This document shows, one piece after another, positions 1 through 12,183 of a stretch of 64,000 nt of DNA. Source of the stretch: Stomorhina lunata (Eukaryota; Arthropoda; Insecta; Diptera; Rhiniidae). Below the pieces are notes generated by a model, which ran no database searches, was not told the DNA's origin, and worked only from the letters and a program-made list of their open reading frames with translations. A program made the translations under genes and the position numbers. The stretch covers positions 93,880,574-93,944,573 of the forward strand of contig OW121744.1 in NCBI GenBank assembly GCA_933228675.1, given 5' to 3'. Within the stretch, counting starts at the first letter, position 1. Each line of letters opens with the position of its first letter.

Positions 1-696
1 AAATTAAATATTTACTGGAAATATTTTCAAAATTGACTATTTATAGAAAATTTTTCGAAATTTGTTTATTTAAAAGAAATTTTTCGAAAATTGTTTTTTT
101 ATAGGAAATTTTTCAAAAATTTGCTATTTATAGGAAATTTTTCCAAAATTGACTACTAATAGGAAATTTTTCGAAAATTAAATATTTATTGGAAATATTT
201 TCAAAATTGACTATTTATAGAAAATTTTTCGAAATTTGTTTATTTAAAAGAAATTTTTCGAAAATTGTTTTTTTATAGGAAATTTTTCAAAAATTTGCTA
301 TTTATAGGAAATTTTTCCAAAATTGACTACTAATAGGAAATTTTTCGAAAATTAAATATTTATTGGAAATATTTTCAAAATTGACTATTTATAGAAAATT
401 TTTCGAAATTTGTTTATTTAAAAGAAATTTTTCGAAAATTGTTTTTTTATAGGAAATTTTTCAAAAATTTGCTATTTATAGGAAATTTTTCCAAAATTGA
501 CTACTAATAGGAAATTTTTCGAAAATTAAATATTTATTGGAAATATTTTCAAAATTGACTATTTATAGAAAATTTTTCGAAATTTGTTTATTTAAAAGAA
601 ATTTTTCGAAAATTGTTTTTTTATAGGAAATTTTTCAAAAATTTGCTATTTATAGGAAATTTTTCCAAAATTGACTACTAATAGGAAATTTTTCGA
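1..696 (+). repeat. 174-bp higher-order repeat (6 x 29 bp), four copies
   Basis: The same series of six distinguishable monomers repeats with a period of exactly 174 bp: the AATATTT landmark lies at 7, 181, 355 and 529. The four copies are almost identical to each other, whereas the six monomers within a copy differ, which is the hallmark of recent higher-order amplification. Confidence 0.95.
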
Positions 697-2113
697 AAAT
701 TTACTATTTATAGGAAATTTCTCGAAAATTGACTATTTATAGGAAATATTTTTAAAAATTTACTGTTTATTTTTCGAAAACTGAATATTTATAGGAAATT
801 TTTCTAAAATTTAATATTTATAGGAAATTTTTCGAAAATTGACTATTTCTAGGAAATTTTTCGAAAATTGAATATTTATAGAAAATTTTTCAAAAATTAA
901 ATATTTATAGGATATTTTTCGAAAATTGACTATTTATAGGAAATTTTTCGAAAATTGACTATTTATAGGAAATTTTTCTAAAATTGACTATTTATAGGAT
1001 ATTTTTTGAAATTTTACTATTTGTTGGAAATTTTCCGAAAATTCACTATTAAAAGGAAATTTTTAAAAAATTTATTATTTATACGAAATTTTCCGAAAAT
1101 TACATTTTATAGGAAATTTTTCGAAAATTGACTATTTATAGGAAAAGTTTCTAAAATTGACTATTTATAGGAAATTTTTTTAAAATTGACTATTTATAGG
1201 AATTTTTTTTAAAAATTGACTATTTATAGTAAATTTTTCGAAAATTGATTATTTATAGGAAATTTTTTTGAAAATTGTCTATTTATAGGAAATTTTTCGA
1301 AAACTGACTATTTATAGGAAATTTTTCTAAAATTTAATATTTAAAGGAAATTTTTCGAAAATTGACTATTTCTAGGAAATTTTTTTAAAATTGACTATTT
1401 ATAGGATTTTTTTTTAAAAATTGACTATTTATAGTAAATTTTTCGAAAATTGATTATTTATAGGAAGTTTTTCGAAAATTGACTATTTATAGAAAATTTT
1501 TCGAAAATTGACTATTTATAGGAAATTTTTCGAAAATTGACTATTTATAGGAAATTTTTCGAAATTGACTATTTATAGGAAATTTTTCGAAAATTGACTG
1601 TTTATAGGAAATTTTTCGATAATTGAGTATTTATAGGAAATTTTTCTCGAAAATTGACTATTTGTAGGAAATATTTTTAAAAATTTACTATTTATAGGAA
1701 ATTTTTTTGAAAATTGTCTATTTATAGGAAATTTTTCGAAAACTGACTATTTATAGGAAATTTTTCTAAAATTTAATATTTAAAGGAAATTTTTCGAAAA
1801 TTGACTATTTCTAGGAAATTTTTCGAAAATTGACTATTTATAGGAAATTTTTCGAAAATTGACTATTTATAGGAAATTTTTCGAAAATTGACTATTTATA
1901 GGAAATTTTTCGAAAATTGACTATTTATAGGATATTTTTTGAAATTTTACTATTTATTGGAAATTTTCCGAAAATTCACTATTAAAAGGAAATTTTTAAA
2001 AATTTTAATATTTATACGAAATTTTCCGAAAATTACATTTTATAGGAAATTTTTCGAAAATTGACTATTTATAGGAAATTTTTCGAAAATTGATAATTTA
2101 TAGAAAATTTACT
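1..2113 (+). repeat. 29-bp satellite array, forward orientation
   Basis: Tandem 29-bp monomers whose core reads GACTATTTATAGGAAA followed by TTTTTCGAAAATT. The TTTTCGAAAA block is a 10-bp palindrome. Monomers are homogeneous at about 1500-1920 and diverged elsewhere. Longer duplications are visible, for example the variant block near 998-1140 recurs near 1929-2070. Because 29 bp is not a multiple of 3, the frame shifts with each monomer and the array is not coding. The array runs off the left edge of the window. Confidence 0.97.
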
Positions 2114-2740
2114 ATTTTTTATAAAATTTTTTAAAATACAATTACAAAATACAAATACAAAAAAAAATTAAAAACCCTTTTTAAAAAATATTTAGTTTAG
2201 GGTGTTAAAAAGTCAATCTGGTTCGACTTTTGTATTTGTTTAGACAATGATTTCATATTTTTCCGGGCCTAAGAAAATTATTATATTGTCTTTATTAAAA
2301 CAGGTTAGTAGTAAATTTTAATTTAGTACCAGTTTAGTCTTTTGGATTACAGGAGTAAATTCTCTACTTCCAATGATTTTGGTTTTAAGTGAAAAAATTT
2401 AAGCGAAACGAAAAAACCTTGAAAAATTTTGTCTATGAATTTAATGAAGTAACCACCGGTTAACTAATAATTATCTTCAAATTATAGTATTTTCAAGTAG
2501 TTTTTGTTTTTTTTTTCTTGTTCACTAAAATTTTCTAGAATTTATATTCGCTTTTTTGTTGTTTATGTTACAGATTTTCAATCCAAATTAAAATTAAATA
2601 AATTTGAAAACTTTAGTGAAGGGGAAATAAATTGAATTTTGGGATAATAGAAAGAGGGAACAGTTGAACAAGTTTAGTTAGAGTTGAAAAATTATGGTGA
2701 TAGAAGGGTTATGTTTGTTTCCAACAAATAGTATTTATAT
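2114..2740. other. AT-rich spacer, no gene seen
   Basis: Non-repetitive AT-rich sequence between two satellite blocks. I see no ORF of note, no RNA gene and no transposon ends. Confidence 0.6.
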
Positions 2741-4870
2741 GAAATTCTTCCAAAATCACTATTTTTACTTAATTTTTCGAAAATTTTATAAAGAACATTT
2801 TTTGAAAATTTACTATTTTTATAGAAACTTTTTCGAAAATTTACTGCTTATAGGAAAATTTTTCAAAAATTGACTATTTACTGGGAATTTCTCGAAAATG
2901 AATTATTTATACTCAATTTTCGAAAATTTTCCATCAACTTTCGAAATATCCTCTTAATAGTCAATTTTCAAAATAATTTCCTATAAATGGTCAATTTTCG
3001 AAACATTTTCTATAAATACTCAATTTTCGAAAAATTTCCTATTAATAGTCAATTTTAAAAATTTCCTATAAATAGTAAATTTTCGAAAAATTTCCTATAA
3101 TTAGTCAATTTTCGAAAAATTTCCGATAAATAGTCAATTTTCGAAAAATTTCCTATAAATAGTCAATTTTCGAAAAATTTCCTATAAATAGTCAATTTTT
3201 GGAAAATTTCCTAAAAATATTCAATTTCGAAAAATTTCCTAAAAATAGTCAATTTTTGAAAAATTTCCTATAAATAATCAATTTTCTCAAAATTTCCTAT
3301 AAATATTGAATTTTCGAAAAATTTCCTATAAATAGTCAACTTTCGAAAAATTTTCTTTAAATAGTCAATTTTCGAAAAATTTCCTACAAATAGTCAATTT
3401 TCGAAAAATTTCCTAAAAATAGTCAATTTTCGAAAAATTTCCTATAAATAATCAATTTTCTCTAAATTTCCTATAAATATTGAATTTTCGAAAAAATTTC
3501 CTATAAATAGTCAACTTTCGAAAAATTTCCTATAAATAGTCAACTTTCGAAAAATTTCCCACAAATAGTCAATTTTCGAAAAATTTTCTATAAATAATCA
3601 ATTTTCGAAAAATTTCCTATAAATAGTCAATTTTCGAAAAATTTCCTATGAATAGTAAATTTTCGAAAAATTTCCTATGAATAGTCAATTTTCGAAAAAT
3701 TTCCTATAAATAGTCAATTTTCGAAAAATCTCCTATAAATAGTCAATTTTAAAAAAATTTCCTATAAATAGTCAATTTTACGAAAAATTTCCTATAAATA
3801 GTCAATTTTCGAAAAATTTCCTATAAATAGTCAATTTTAGAAAAATTTCCTATAAATAGTCAATTTTCGAAAAATTTCCTATAAATAGTCAATTTCGAAA
3901 AATTTCCTATAAATAGTCAATTTTCGAAAAATTTCCTATAGATAGTCAATTTTCGAAAAATTTTCTATAAAAAGTCAATTTTTGAAAAACTTCCTATAAA
4001 TAATCAATTTTCGAAAAATATACTATAAATAGTCAATTTTTAAAAAAAATTCCTATAAATAGTCAATTTTAAAAAAATTTCCTATAAATAGTCAATTATT
4101 GAAAAATCCTATAAATAGTCAATTTTAGAAAAATTTCCTATAAATAGTCAATTTTCGAAAAATTTTTTTTTAAACAGTCAATTTTCGAAAAATTGTCTAT
4201 AAATAGTCAATTTTCGAAATTTTTTTTTTAAACAGTCAATTTTCGAAAAATTTCCTATAAATAGTCAATTTTCGAAAAATTTCCTATAAATAGTTTATTT
4301 TCGAAAAATTTCCTATAAATAGTCAATTTTCGAAAAGTTTCCTATAAATAGTCAATTTTGGAAAAATTTCCTATAAATAGTCAATTTTCGAAATATTTCC
4401 TATAAATAGTCAATTTTGGAAAAATTTCCTATAAATAGTCAATTTTCGAAAAATTTCCTATAAATAGTCAATTTTCGAAAAATTTCCTATAAATAGTCAA
4501 TTTTCGAAAAATTTTTTTTTAAACAGTCAATTTTCGAAAAATTATCTATAAATAGTCAATTTTCGAAATTTTTTTTTTAAACAGTCAATTTTCGAAAAAT
4601 TTCCTATAAATAGTCAATTTTCGAAAAATTTCCTATAAATAGTCAATTTTCGAAAAATTTCCTATAAATAGTCACTTTTCGAAAAATTTCCTATAAATAG
4701 TCAATTTTCGAAAAATTTCTAATAAATAGTCAATTTTCGAAAAATTTCCTATGAATAGTCAATTTTCGAAAAATTTCCTATAAATGGTCAATTTTCAAAA
4801 ATCTCTAAAATAGTCAAAATAGAAATTTTGTCTATTTGAGAGAAATTTATAGAAAATTTTTCAAAAATTT
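2741..4870 (-). repeat. 29-bp satellite array with an orientation switch near 2930
   Basis: Diverged forward monomers at about 2741-2920 give way near 2930 to the reverse-complement orientation (CCTATAAATAGTCAATTTTCG), which continues to about 4800. Forward monomers reappear briefly at 4815-4870. Within the reverse part, a variant block containing TTTAAACAGTC recurs at about 4172 and 4521, a spacing of 349 bp, close to 12 monomers, suggesting another higher-order unit. Confidence 0.95.
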
Positions 4871-5650
4871 CTTATTTAAGGAAATTTTTCAAAAAAATTT
4901 CCCTTCTTCATAGATTTCTATTAACTTACATTTAAATTGAGTTTTTTTTTACCTTTTCCTAACAAATTCCCAAAGCCTGTGTGTGGTAATTGGATAATAT
5001 AAATATTTGCTTGTCTTTTTCCTATTTTTCATCTATTGAAAATCAATTCTTTAACCTGAAAACACCCACATTAATTTTAACCCACCCATAACAATAGTTG
5101 GCCAAAATTCTATATTCATAGTTTTTGAAAATTTTAGTTAAAATTTCTTTTTTTTCGACATAAAAAATTACATATATTGTGAATATTTTTCTTTTTTACG
5201 GGTTCCCCCCTTTCAACGAAAATTGTGGGTTGTTAAAGTTCTTGTGTTTTTTTTGTTTTGTGTAGAACAATTTTTAAGATTTTCATTGGAAAACTTTTCA
5301 AGTGAAGTGATGAAAATGAATGATGCAAAATATGAATGCATATGAGCTAGAGATGAATATAGAGAAATAAAAAAAAAAACTTTAGAAAATTCAATTATAG
5401 TTTATTACCTTCCACTTTTGTAATATGAATATGGGATTAGTTAGAAGTTTTAGGGTAAAATGTGTGTACTATGACTATGACGATCTGCATATTGTCTTTG
5501 GTTTTCGGCTAGAGTTAAGAGGATGAGTGTCTATCTTCTGGTGCGGAAAAAGATAAATGTTTGTTTAACAAACAAGCAAATTATTGGGATTGTGGTTTTG
5601 GTATGATTTTCTGGGTTATGTTGATAAGCTTGAGCATCGAGACTGAGCTA
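4871..5650. other. AT-rich spacer, no gene seen
   Basis: Unique AT-rich sequence. No supported coding or RNA feature. Confidence 0.55.
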
Positions 5651-6043
5651 TAGCCTAGTCGATAGCCTAAACTGTACTCAAGACCATAGAAAATGTCAAA
5701 ATGGTCTTGACTATAGTCCAGACAATGGTCTCGACTATAGTCATGACAATGGTCTCGACTATAGTCAAGACAATGGTCTCGAATATAGTCAAGACAATGG
5801 TCTCGACTATAGTCAAGACAGTGGTCGCGACTATAGTCAAGACAATGGTCGCGACTATAGTCAAGACAATGGTCTCGACTATAGTCAAGACAATGATCTC
5901 GACTATAGTCAAGATAATGATCTCGACAATAGTCAAGACAATTTTCTCGACTATAGTCAAGACAATGGCCTCGACTTAAGACAAGACAATGGTCTCGACT
6001 TTAGTCAAGACAATGGTCTTGACTTTAGTCAAGACAATGAGTC
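5651..6043. repeat. 24-bp minisatellite with a palindromic core
   Basis: About 16 units of 24 bp built on GACTATAGTC (a perfect 10-bp palindrome) followed by AAGACAATGGTCTC. Because 24 is divisible by 3, long open frames of an 8-residue repeat appear on both strands. Open frames on both strands at once argue for a period artefact, not a gene. Two 29-bp satellite monomers follow directly at about 6050-6105. Confidence 0.95.
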
Positions 6044-6105
6044 AAATTAAAATTGACTATTCATAAGAAGTTATTCAAAAATTGACTATTTATAGGAATA
6101 GTCAG

Positions 6106-6650
6106 TAAAGTAAAGGGTACCCTATGATTCGTTGCAACAGCATTTTTCTAACTTTTTTTCATTTATTCCACTCATATGTTGAAATAACCCTAAGGAAGCT
6201 TATGTTTTGTTACTTTTTCAAAAATCTTGCATAAATTTTATTATAGATGAATGAACCTGTAACTATATTTATGCGAATCTTAAAAACAGATTTAATTAAA
6301 ATTAATGAGTATACGGGGAATTTGTAAAGATGTTAAGATGAAAAGTTAACAACGTTAATGAAAAATTTGGCTAAAAATACAAAAATTTGCAAAAAGGTAA
6401 TAAAATTTCAAAGCAAAAATTAACAAAAAAATCAAATTATAAAATAATCGAAGATACAAATTTTTTGATTTAATTTATAGTTTTTTGTTTTATTTAAATT
6501 TCCCGCGATTGCAAAAAAAATCATAATGTCTATAGCCATAAATTGTAACATCGAAAGCCATATTCATATATCAAATGTATAATGGGTTTTAGAAAAAAAG
6601 AACAATTGAAAGACTGTGTTCCGATAACACCAAACAGCAAAATTGTAAAA
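6106..6650. other. AT-rich spacer, no gene seen
   Basis: Unique AT-rich sequence between the minisatellite and the next satellite block. Nothing supportable is seen. Confidence 0.55.
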
Positions 6651-6654
6651 AAAA

Positions 6655-8525
6655 TTTTGAAAAATTTTCTATAAATAGTCAATTTTCGAAAAATTTCCTC
6701 TAAATAGCAAATTTTCGAAAAATTTCCTATAAATAGTAAATTTTCGAAAAATTTCCTAAAAATTATCAATATTCGAAAAATTTCCTATAAATAGTCAATT
6801 TTCGAAAAATTTCCTATAAATAGTTAATTTTAGAAAAATTTCCTATAAATAGTCAATCTTCGAAAATTTTCCTATAAATAGTCAATCTTCGAAAAATTTC
6901 CTATAAATAGTTAATTTTAGAAAAATTTCCTATAAATAGTAAATTTTCGAAAAATTTCCTTTAAATAGTCAATTTTCGAAAACTTTTATATAAATAGTCA
7001 TTTATCGAAAATTTTCCTATAAATAGTAAATTTTGGAAAAATGTCCTATAAATTTTTAATTTTTCTAAAATTTCCTATAAATAGTCAATTTTCGAAAAAT
7101 TTTCTATCAATAGTCAATTTTCGAAAAATTTTCTATAAATAGCCAGTTTTCGAAAAATTTCCTATAAATAGTAAATTTTCGAAAAATTTCCTAAAAAAGT
7201 AAATTTTCGAAAAATTTCCTAAAAATTGTATATTTTCAACAAAATTTCCCACAATTATTGAAAAATTTCCTATGAATATTGAATTTTCAAAAAATTTGCT
7301 ATAAATATTCAATTTTTGAAAAATTTGCTATAAATAGTCAATTTTCGAAAAATTTCCTATAAATAGTCAATTTTCGAAAAATTTTCTATCAATAGTCAAT
7401 TTTCGAAAAATTTTCTATAAATAGCCAGTTTTCGAAAAATTTCCTATAAATAGTAAATTTTCGAAAAATTTCCTAAAAAAGTAAATTTTCGAAAAATTTC
7501 CTAAAAATTGTATATTTTCAACAAAATTTCCTACAATTATTGAAAAATTTCCTATGAATATTGAATTTTCAAAAAATTTGCTATAAATATACAATTTTTG
7601 AAAAATTTGCTATAAATAGTCAATTTTCGAAAAATTTCCTATAAATAGTCAATTTTCGAAAAATTTCCTATAAATAGTCAATTTTCGAAAAATTTCCTAT
7701 CAATAGTAAATTTTGGAAAAATTTCCTATAAATAGTCAATTTTTAAAAAATTTCATATCAAAAGTAAATTTTCGAAAAATTTCTTGAAAATAGTAAATTT
7801 TCGAAAAATTTCCTATAAATAGTCAATTTTCGAAAAATTTCTTGAAAATAGTAAATTTTCGAAAATTTTCTATAAATAGTAAGATTTCAAAAAATTACCT
7901 ATAAATAGTCAATTTTCGAAAAATTTCCTTTAAATCGTCATTTTTCGAAAAATTTCCTATAAATTGTCAATTTTCGAAAAAATTCCTATAAATAGTCAAT
8001 TTTCGAAAAATTTCCTATAAATAGTCAATTTTCGAAAAATTTCCTATAAATAGTCAATTTTCGAAAAATTTCCTATAAATAGTAAATTTTCGAAAAATTT
8101 CCTATAAATAGTCAATTTTCGAAAAATTTCCTATAAATAGTCAATTTTCGAAAAATTTCCTATAAATAGTCAATTTTCGAAAAATTTCCTATAAATAGTC
8201 ATTTTTCGAAAAATTTCCTATAAATAGTCAATTTTCGAAAAATTTCCTATAAATAGTCAATTTTCAAAAAATTTCCTATAAATAGTCAATTTTCGAAAAA
8301 TTTCTTATAAATAGTTAATTTTCGAAAAATTTCCTATAAATGGTCAATTTTCGAAATTTTTTTTTTATAATTTCCTTTAATGGTCAATTTTCGAAAAATT
8401 TCCTATAAATAGTCAAATTTCGAAAAATTTCCTTTAAGTATTGAATTTGCGAAAAATTTCCTATAAAGAGTAAAATTTGGAAATATTTCCTGTAAAAAGT
8501 CAATTTTCGAAAAATTGTCCAAAAA
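6655..8525 (-). repeat. 29-bp satellite array, reverse orientation
   Basis: Same 29-bp family as at 2.93-4.8 kb and in the same reverse orientation, homogeneous at 7960-8340 and diverged at the edges. A segment of 282 bp is tandemly duplicated at about 7080-7361 and 7362-7643: the landmarks TTTCTATCAA (7101 and 7383) and TTGTATATTT (7226 and 7508) are both exactly 282 bp apart. Confidence 0.95.
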
Positions 8526-9615
8526 TTTGTATTGTGAATCACAGTGTATTTTTTATAAAAAAATACTGACCTCAGTCACTATAAATTTCCTTGCCATAAT
8601 CTAATAGTCACACAAATTTCTGCAATAAACTCGAGTTATTGCTCTAAAGCTCTTGATGGTAGAAAAACTATTTAAGTTTTTTCTATAAAATACAAAAAAT
8701 AAAAGACAGGGAAAAATTGTAATAACTATCTCCAACAATAATATGTTAACCGGAAAAGGAAAAAACGCGTTAGTATGCTCTCATACAACAAAAGTATAGA
8801 GTAGGAGTATTTGACTTTTTGAAATGGCTCGTTTAATTTTAACGCTCAATTTAAAATAATATATGCATACTAATGCAATTTTCTACAACTAAAACATTCG
8901 CAGATAGACAGAGATTTAAAGACACACACACAATTGTATATCCATCCTTACAAGGACACAAAAGGATGTTCAACTACTACTCGTCTTTATTATTTTGTTG
9001 GCTTTATACTTATATATATCTATTTGGGTATGTGTATGTGTGTGTCTGTATGTTCCTTTCAGGACACTACTAAGCCAACAAAAGCATTAAACTACTATAT
9101 ACTTTGTCATGTAAGCAGGATAATAAACAACATGCAAAACTGACATTAAGGATATATTTTTTACCGTTTATTTTCTGCATCTCCTTTTTTCTTAGTTAAC
9201 GAAAAAACAAAAAAAACTTTAAGAAAATATGATATTTTCACAAGGCATTAAATTAATATTTAAATATGCATGTAAATATTGTTATAGTTTTAAGTTCTTT
9301 TCATATAAAGTTGTTCTTCATCTGTTTTGACAGGTACAAAAATAATTAAGGCAACATTTTCTCATCATTATTATGATTTTTTTCTTCCTTCAGAGACTTC
9401 GTAAAATCTTAAGTGAAATAATAGCAGGTGTGTTAGTTTGTTTAAGATTGCAAATTTAACGCTTCATAAAGTGTGGAGCACGCTATAGCAGGTCATAGTC
9501 ACAATTTCATTGCTACGTTAAGCTTAACTGCGATTAAGTAAAAAACTGCACAGTGGGTAGAAAAAATTAGGGGAAATACTTCAAGAACTTTAGAAGGAGT
9601 CTATAGACTTGCTAT
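8526..9615. other. AT-rich spacer, no gene seen
   Basis: Unique sequence with a short TG-rich microsatellite-like patch near 9020-9055. Two overlapping short open frames here have no recognisable domain and I do not annotate them. Confidence 0.55.
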
Positions 9616-12183
9616 CGAAAATTTTTTTATCGAAGATTTTTCTATCTCAAATTTTTCTATAGAAAAATATTTCTAACGAAAATTTTTCTATAGAAAAATA
9701 TTTCTAACGAAAATTTTTCTATAGAAAAATATTTCTAACGAAAATTTTTCTATAGAAAAATATTTCTAACGAAAATTTTTCTATAGAAAAATATTTCTAA
9801 CGAAAATTTTTCTATAGAAAAATATTTCTAACGAAAATTTTTCTATAGAAAAATATTTCTAACGAAAATTTTTCTATAGAAAAATATTTCTAACGAAAAG
9901 TTTTCTATAGAAAAATATTTCTAACGAAAATTTTTCTATAGAAAAATATTTCTAACGAAAATTTTTCTATAGAAACATATTTCTAACGAAAATTTTTCTA
10001 TAGAAAAATATTTCTAACGAAAATTTTTCTATAGAAAAATATTTCTAACGAAAATTTTTCTATAGAAAAATATTTCTAACGAAAATTTTTCTATAGAAAA
10101 ATATTTCTAACGAAAATTTTTCTATAGAAAAATATTTCTAACGAAAATTTTTCTATAGAAAAATATTTCTAACGAAAATTTTTCTATAGAAAAATATTTC
10201 TAACGAAAATTTTTCTATAGAAAAATATTTCTAACGAAAAGTTTTCTATAGAAAAATATTTCTAACGAAAATTTTTCTATAGAAAAATATTTCTAACGAA
10301 AATTTTTCTATAGAAAAATATTTCTAACGAAAATTTTTCTATAGAAAAATATTTCTAACGAAAATTTTTCTATAGAAAAATATTTCTAACGAAAATTTTT
10401 CTATAGAAAAATATTTCTAACGAAAATTTTTCTATAGAAAAATATTTCTAACGAAAATTTTTCTATAGAAAAATATTTCTAACGAAAATTTTTCTATAGA
10501 AAAATATTTCTAACGAAAATTTTTCTATAGAAAAATATTTCTAACGAAAATTTTTCTATAGAAAAATATTTCTAACGAAAATTTTTCTATAGAAAAATAT
10601 TTCTAACGAAAATTTTTCTATAGAAAAATATTTCTAACGAAAATTTTTCTATAGAAAAATATTTCTAACGAAAATTTTTCTATAGAACTATTTCTAACGA
10701 AAATTTTTCTATAGAAAAATATTTCTAACGAAAATTTTTCTATAGAAAAATATTTCTAACGAAAATTTTTCTATAGAAAAATATTTCTAACGAAAATTTT
10801 TCTATAGAAAAATATTTCTAACGAAAATTTTTCTATAGAAAAATATTTCTAGCAAAAATTTTTCTATAGAAAAATATTTCTATCAAAAATTTTTCTCTAG
10901 AAAAATTTTTCTATCGAAAATTTTTCTCTAGAAAACTATTTCTATCGAAAATTTTTCTCTAGAAAACTATTTCTATCGAAAATTTTTCTCTAGAAAACTA
11001 TTTCTATCGAAAATTTTTCTCTAGAAAACTATTTCTATCGAAAATTTTTCTCTAGAAAACTATTTCCATCGAAAATTTTTCTCTAGAAAACTATTTCTAT
11101 AGAAAATTTTTCTCTAGAAAACTATTTCTATCGAAAATTTTTCTCTAGAAAACTATTTCTATCGAAAATTTTTCTCTAGAAAACTATTTCTATCGAAAAT
11201 TTTTCTCTAGAAAACTATTTCTATTGAAAATTTTTCTCTAGAAAACTATTTCTATCGAAAATTTTTCTCTAGAAAACTATTTCCATCGAAAATTTTTCTC
11301 TGAAAAACTATTTCTATAGAAAATTTTTCTCTAGAAAACTATTTCTATCGAAAATTTTTCTCTAGAAAACTATTTCTATCGAAAATTTTTCTCTAGAAAA
11401 CTATTTCTATCGAAAATTTTTCTCTAGAAAACTATTTCTATAGAAAATTTTTCTCTAGAAAACTATTTCTATAGAAAATTTTTCTCTAGAAAACTATTTC
11501 TATCGAAAATTTTTCTCTAGAAAACTATTTCTATCGAAAATTTTTCTATAGAAAAATATTTCTATCGAAAATTTTTCTATAGAAAAATATTTCTATCGAA
11601 AATTTTTCTATAGAAAAATATTTCTTTCGAAAAATTTTCTATAGAAAATTGTTTCTTGAGAAAATTTTTCAATAGAAAATTATTTCTTTAGAAAATTTTT
11701 CTATAGAGAATTATTTCTTTAGAAAATTTTTCTATAGAAAACTATTTCTAACGAAAATTTTTCTATAGAAAAATATTTGTAACGAAAATTTTTCTATAGA
11801 AAAATATTTCTAACGAAAATTTTTCTATAGAAAAATATTTTTAACGAAATTTTTCTATAGAAAAATATTTCTAACGAAAATTTTTCTACAGAAAAATATT
11901 TCTAACGAAAATTTTTCTATAGAAAAATATTTCTAACGAAAATTTTTCTATAGAAAAATATTTCTAACGAAAATTTTTCTATAGAAAAATATTTCTAACG
12001 AAAATTTTTCTATAGAAAAATATTTCTAACGAAAATTTTTCTATAGAAAAATATTTCTATCGAAAATTTTTCTATAGAAAAATATTTCTATCGAAAATTT
12101 TTCTCTGGAAAAATATTTCTGTCGAAAATTTTTCTCTAGAAAAATATTTCTTTCGAAAAATTTTCTATAGAAAATATTTCTTT
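9616..12183. repeat. 31-bp satellite with a 16-bp palindrome per monomer
   Basis: About 80 monomers of 31 bp containing TTTTTCTATAGAAAAA, a perfect 16-bp palindrome, followed by TATTTCTAACGAAAA. Three blocks are visible: TATAG type with AAC (9.66-10.86 kb), a TCTCTAGAAAACTATTTC variant block (10.89-11.54 kb), then a return to the first type to 12.18 kb. One monomer near 10690 is shortened. Central monomers are almost identical, so homogenisation is recent. Confidence 0.97.

Noticed and set aside
5667..5979. Open frames of about 90 codons on both strands with an 8-residue repeat
   Set aside because: Produced by a 24-bp minisatellite, whose period is a multiple of 3. Both strands are open at once.
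8873..9143. Two overlapping short frames on the plus strand
   Set aside because: No recognisable domain, overlapping in different frames, next to a TG-rich patch.
9616..12183. CRISPR-like regularity of short repeats
   Set aside because: Units are contiguous without unique spacers, and the sequence is eukaryotic. It is a satellite.
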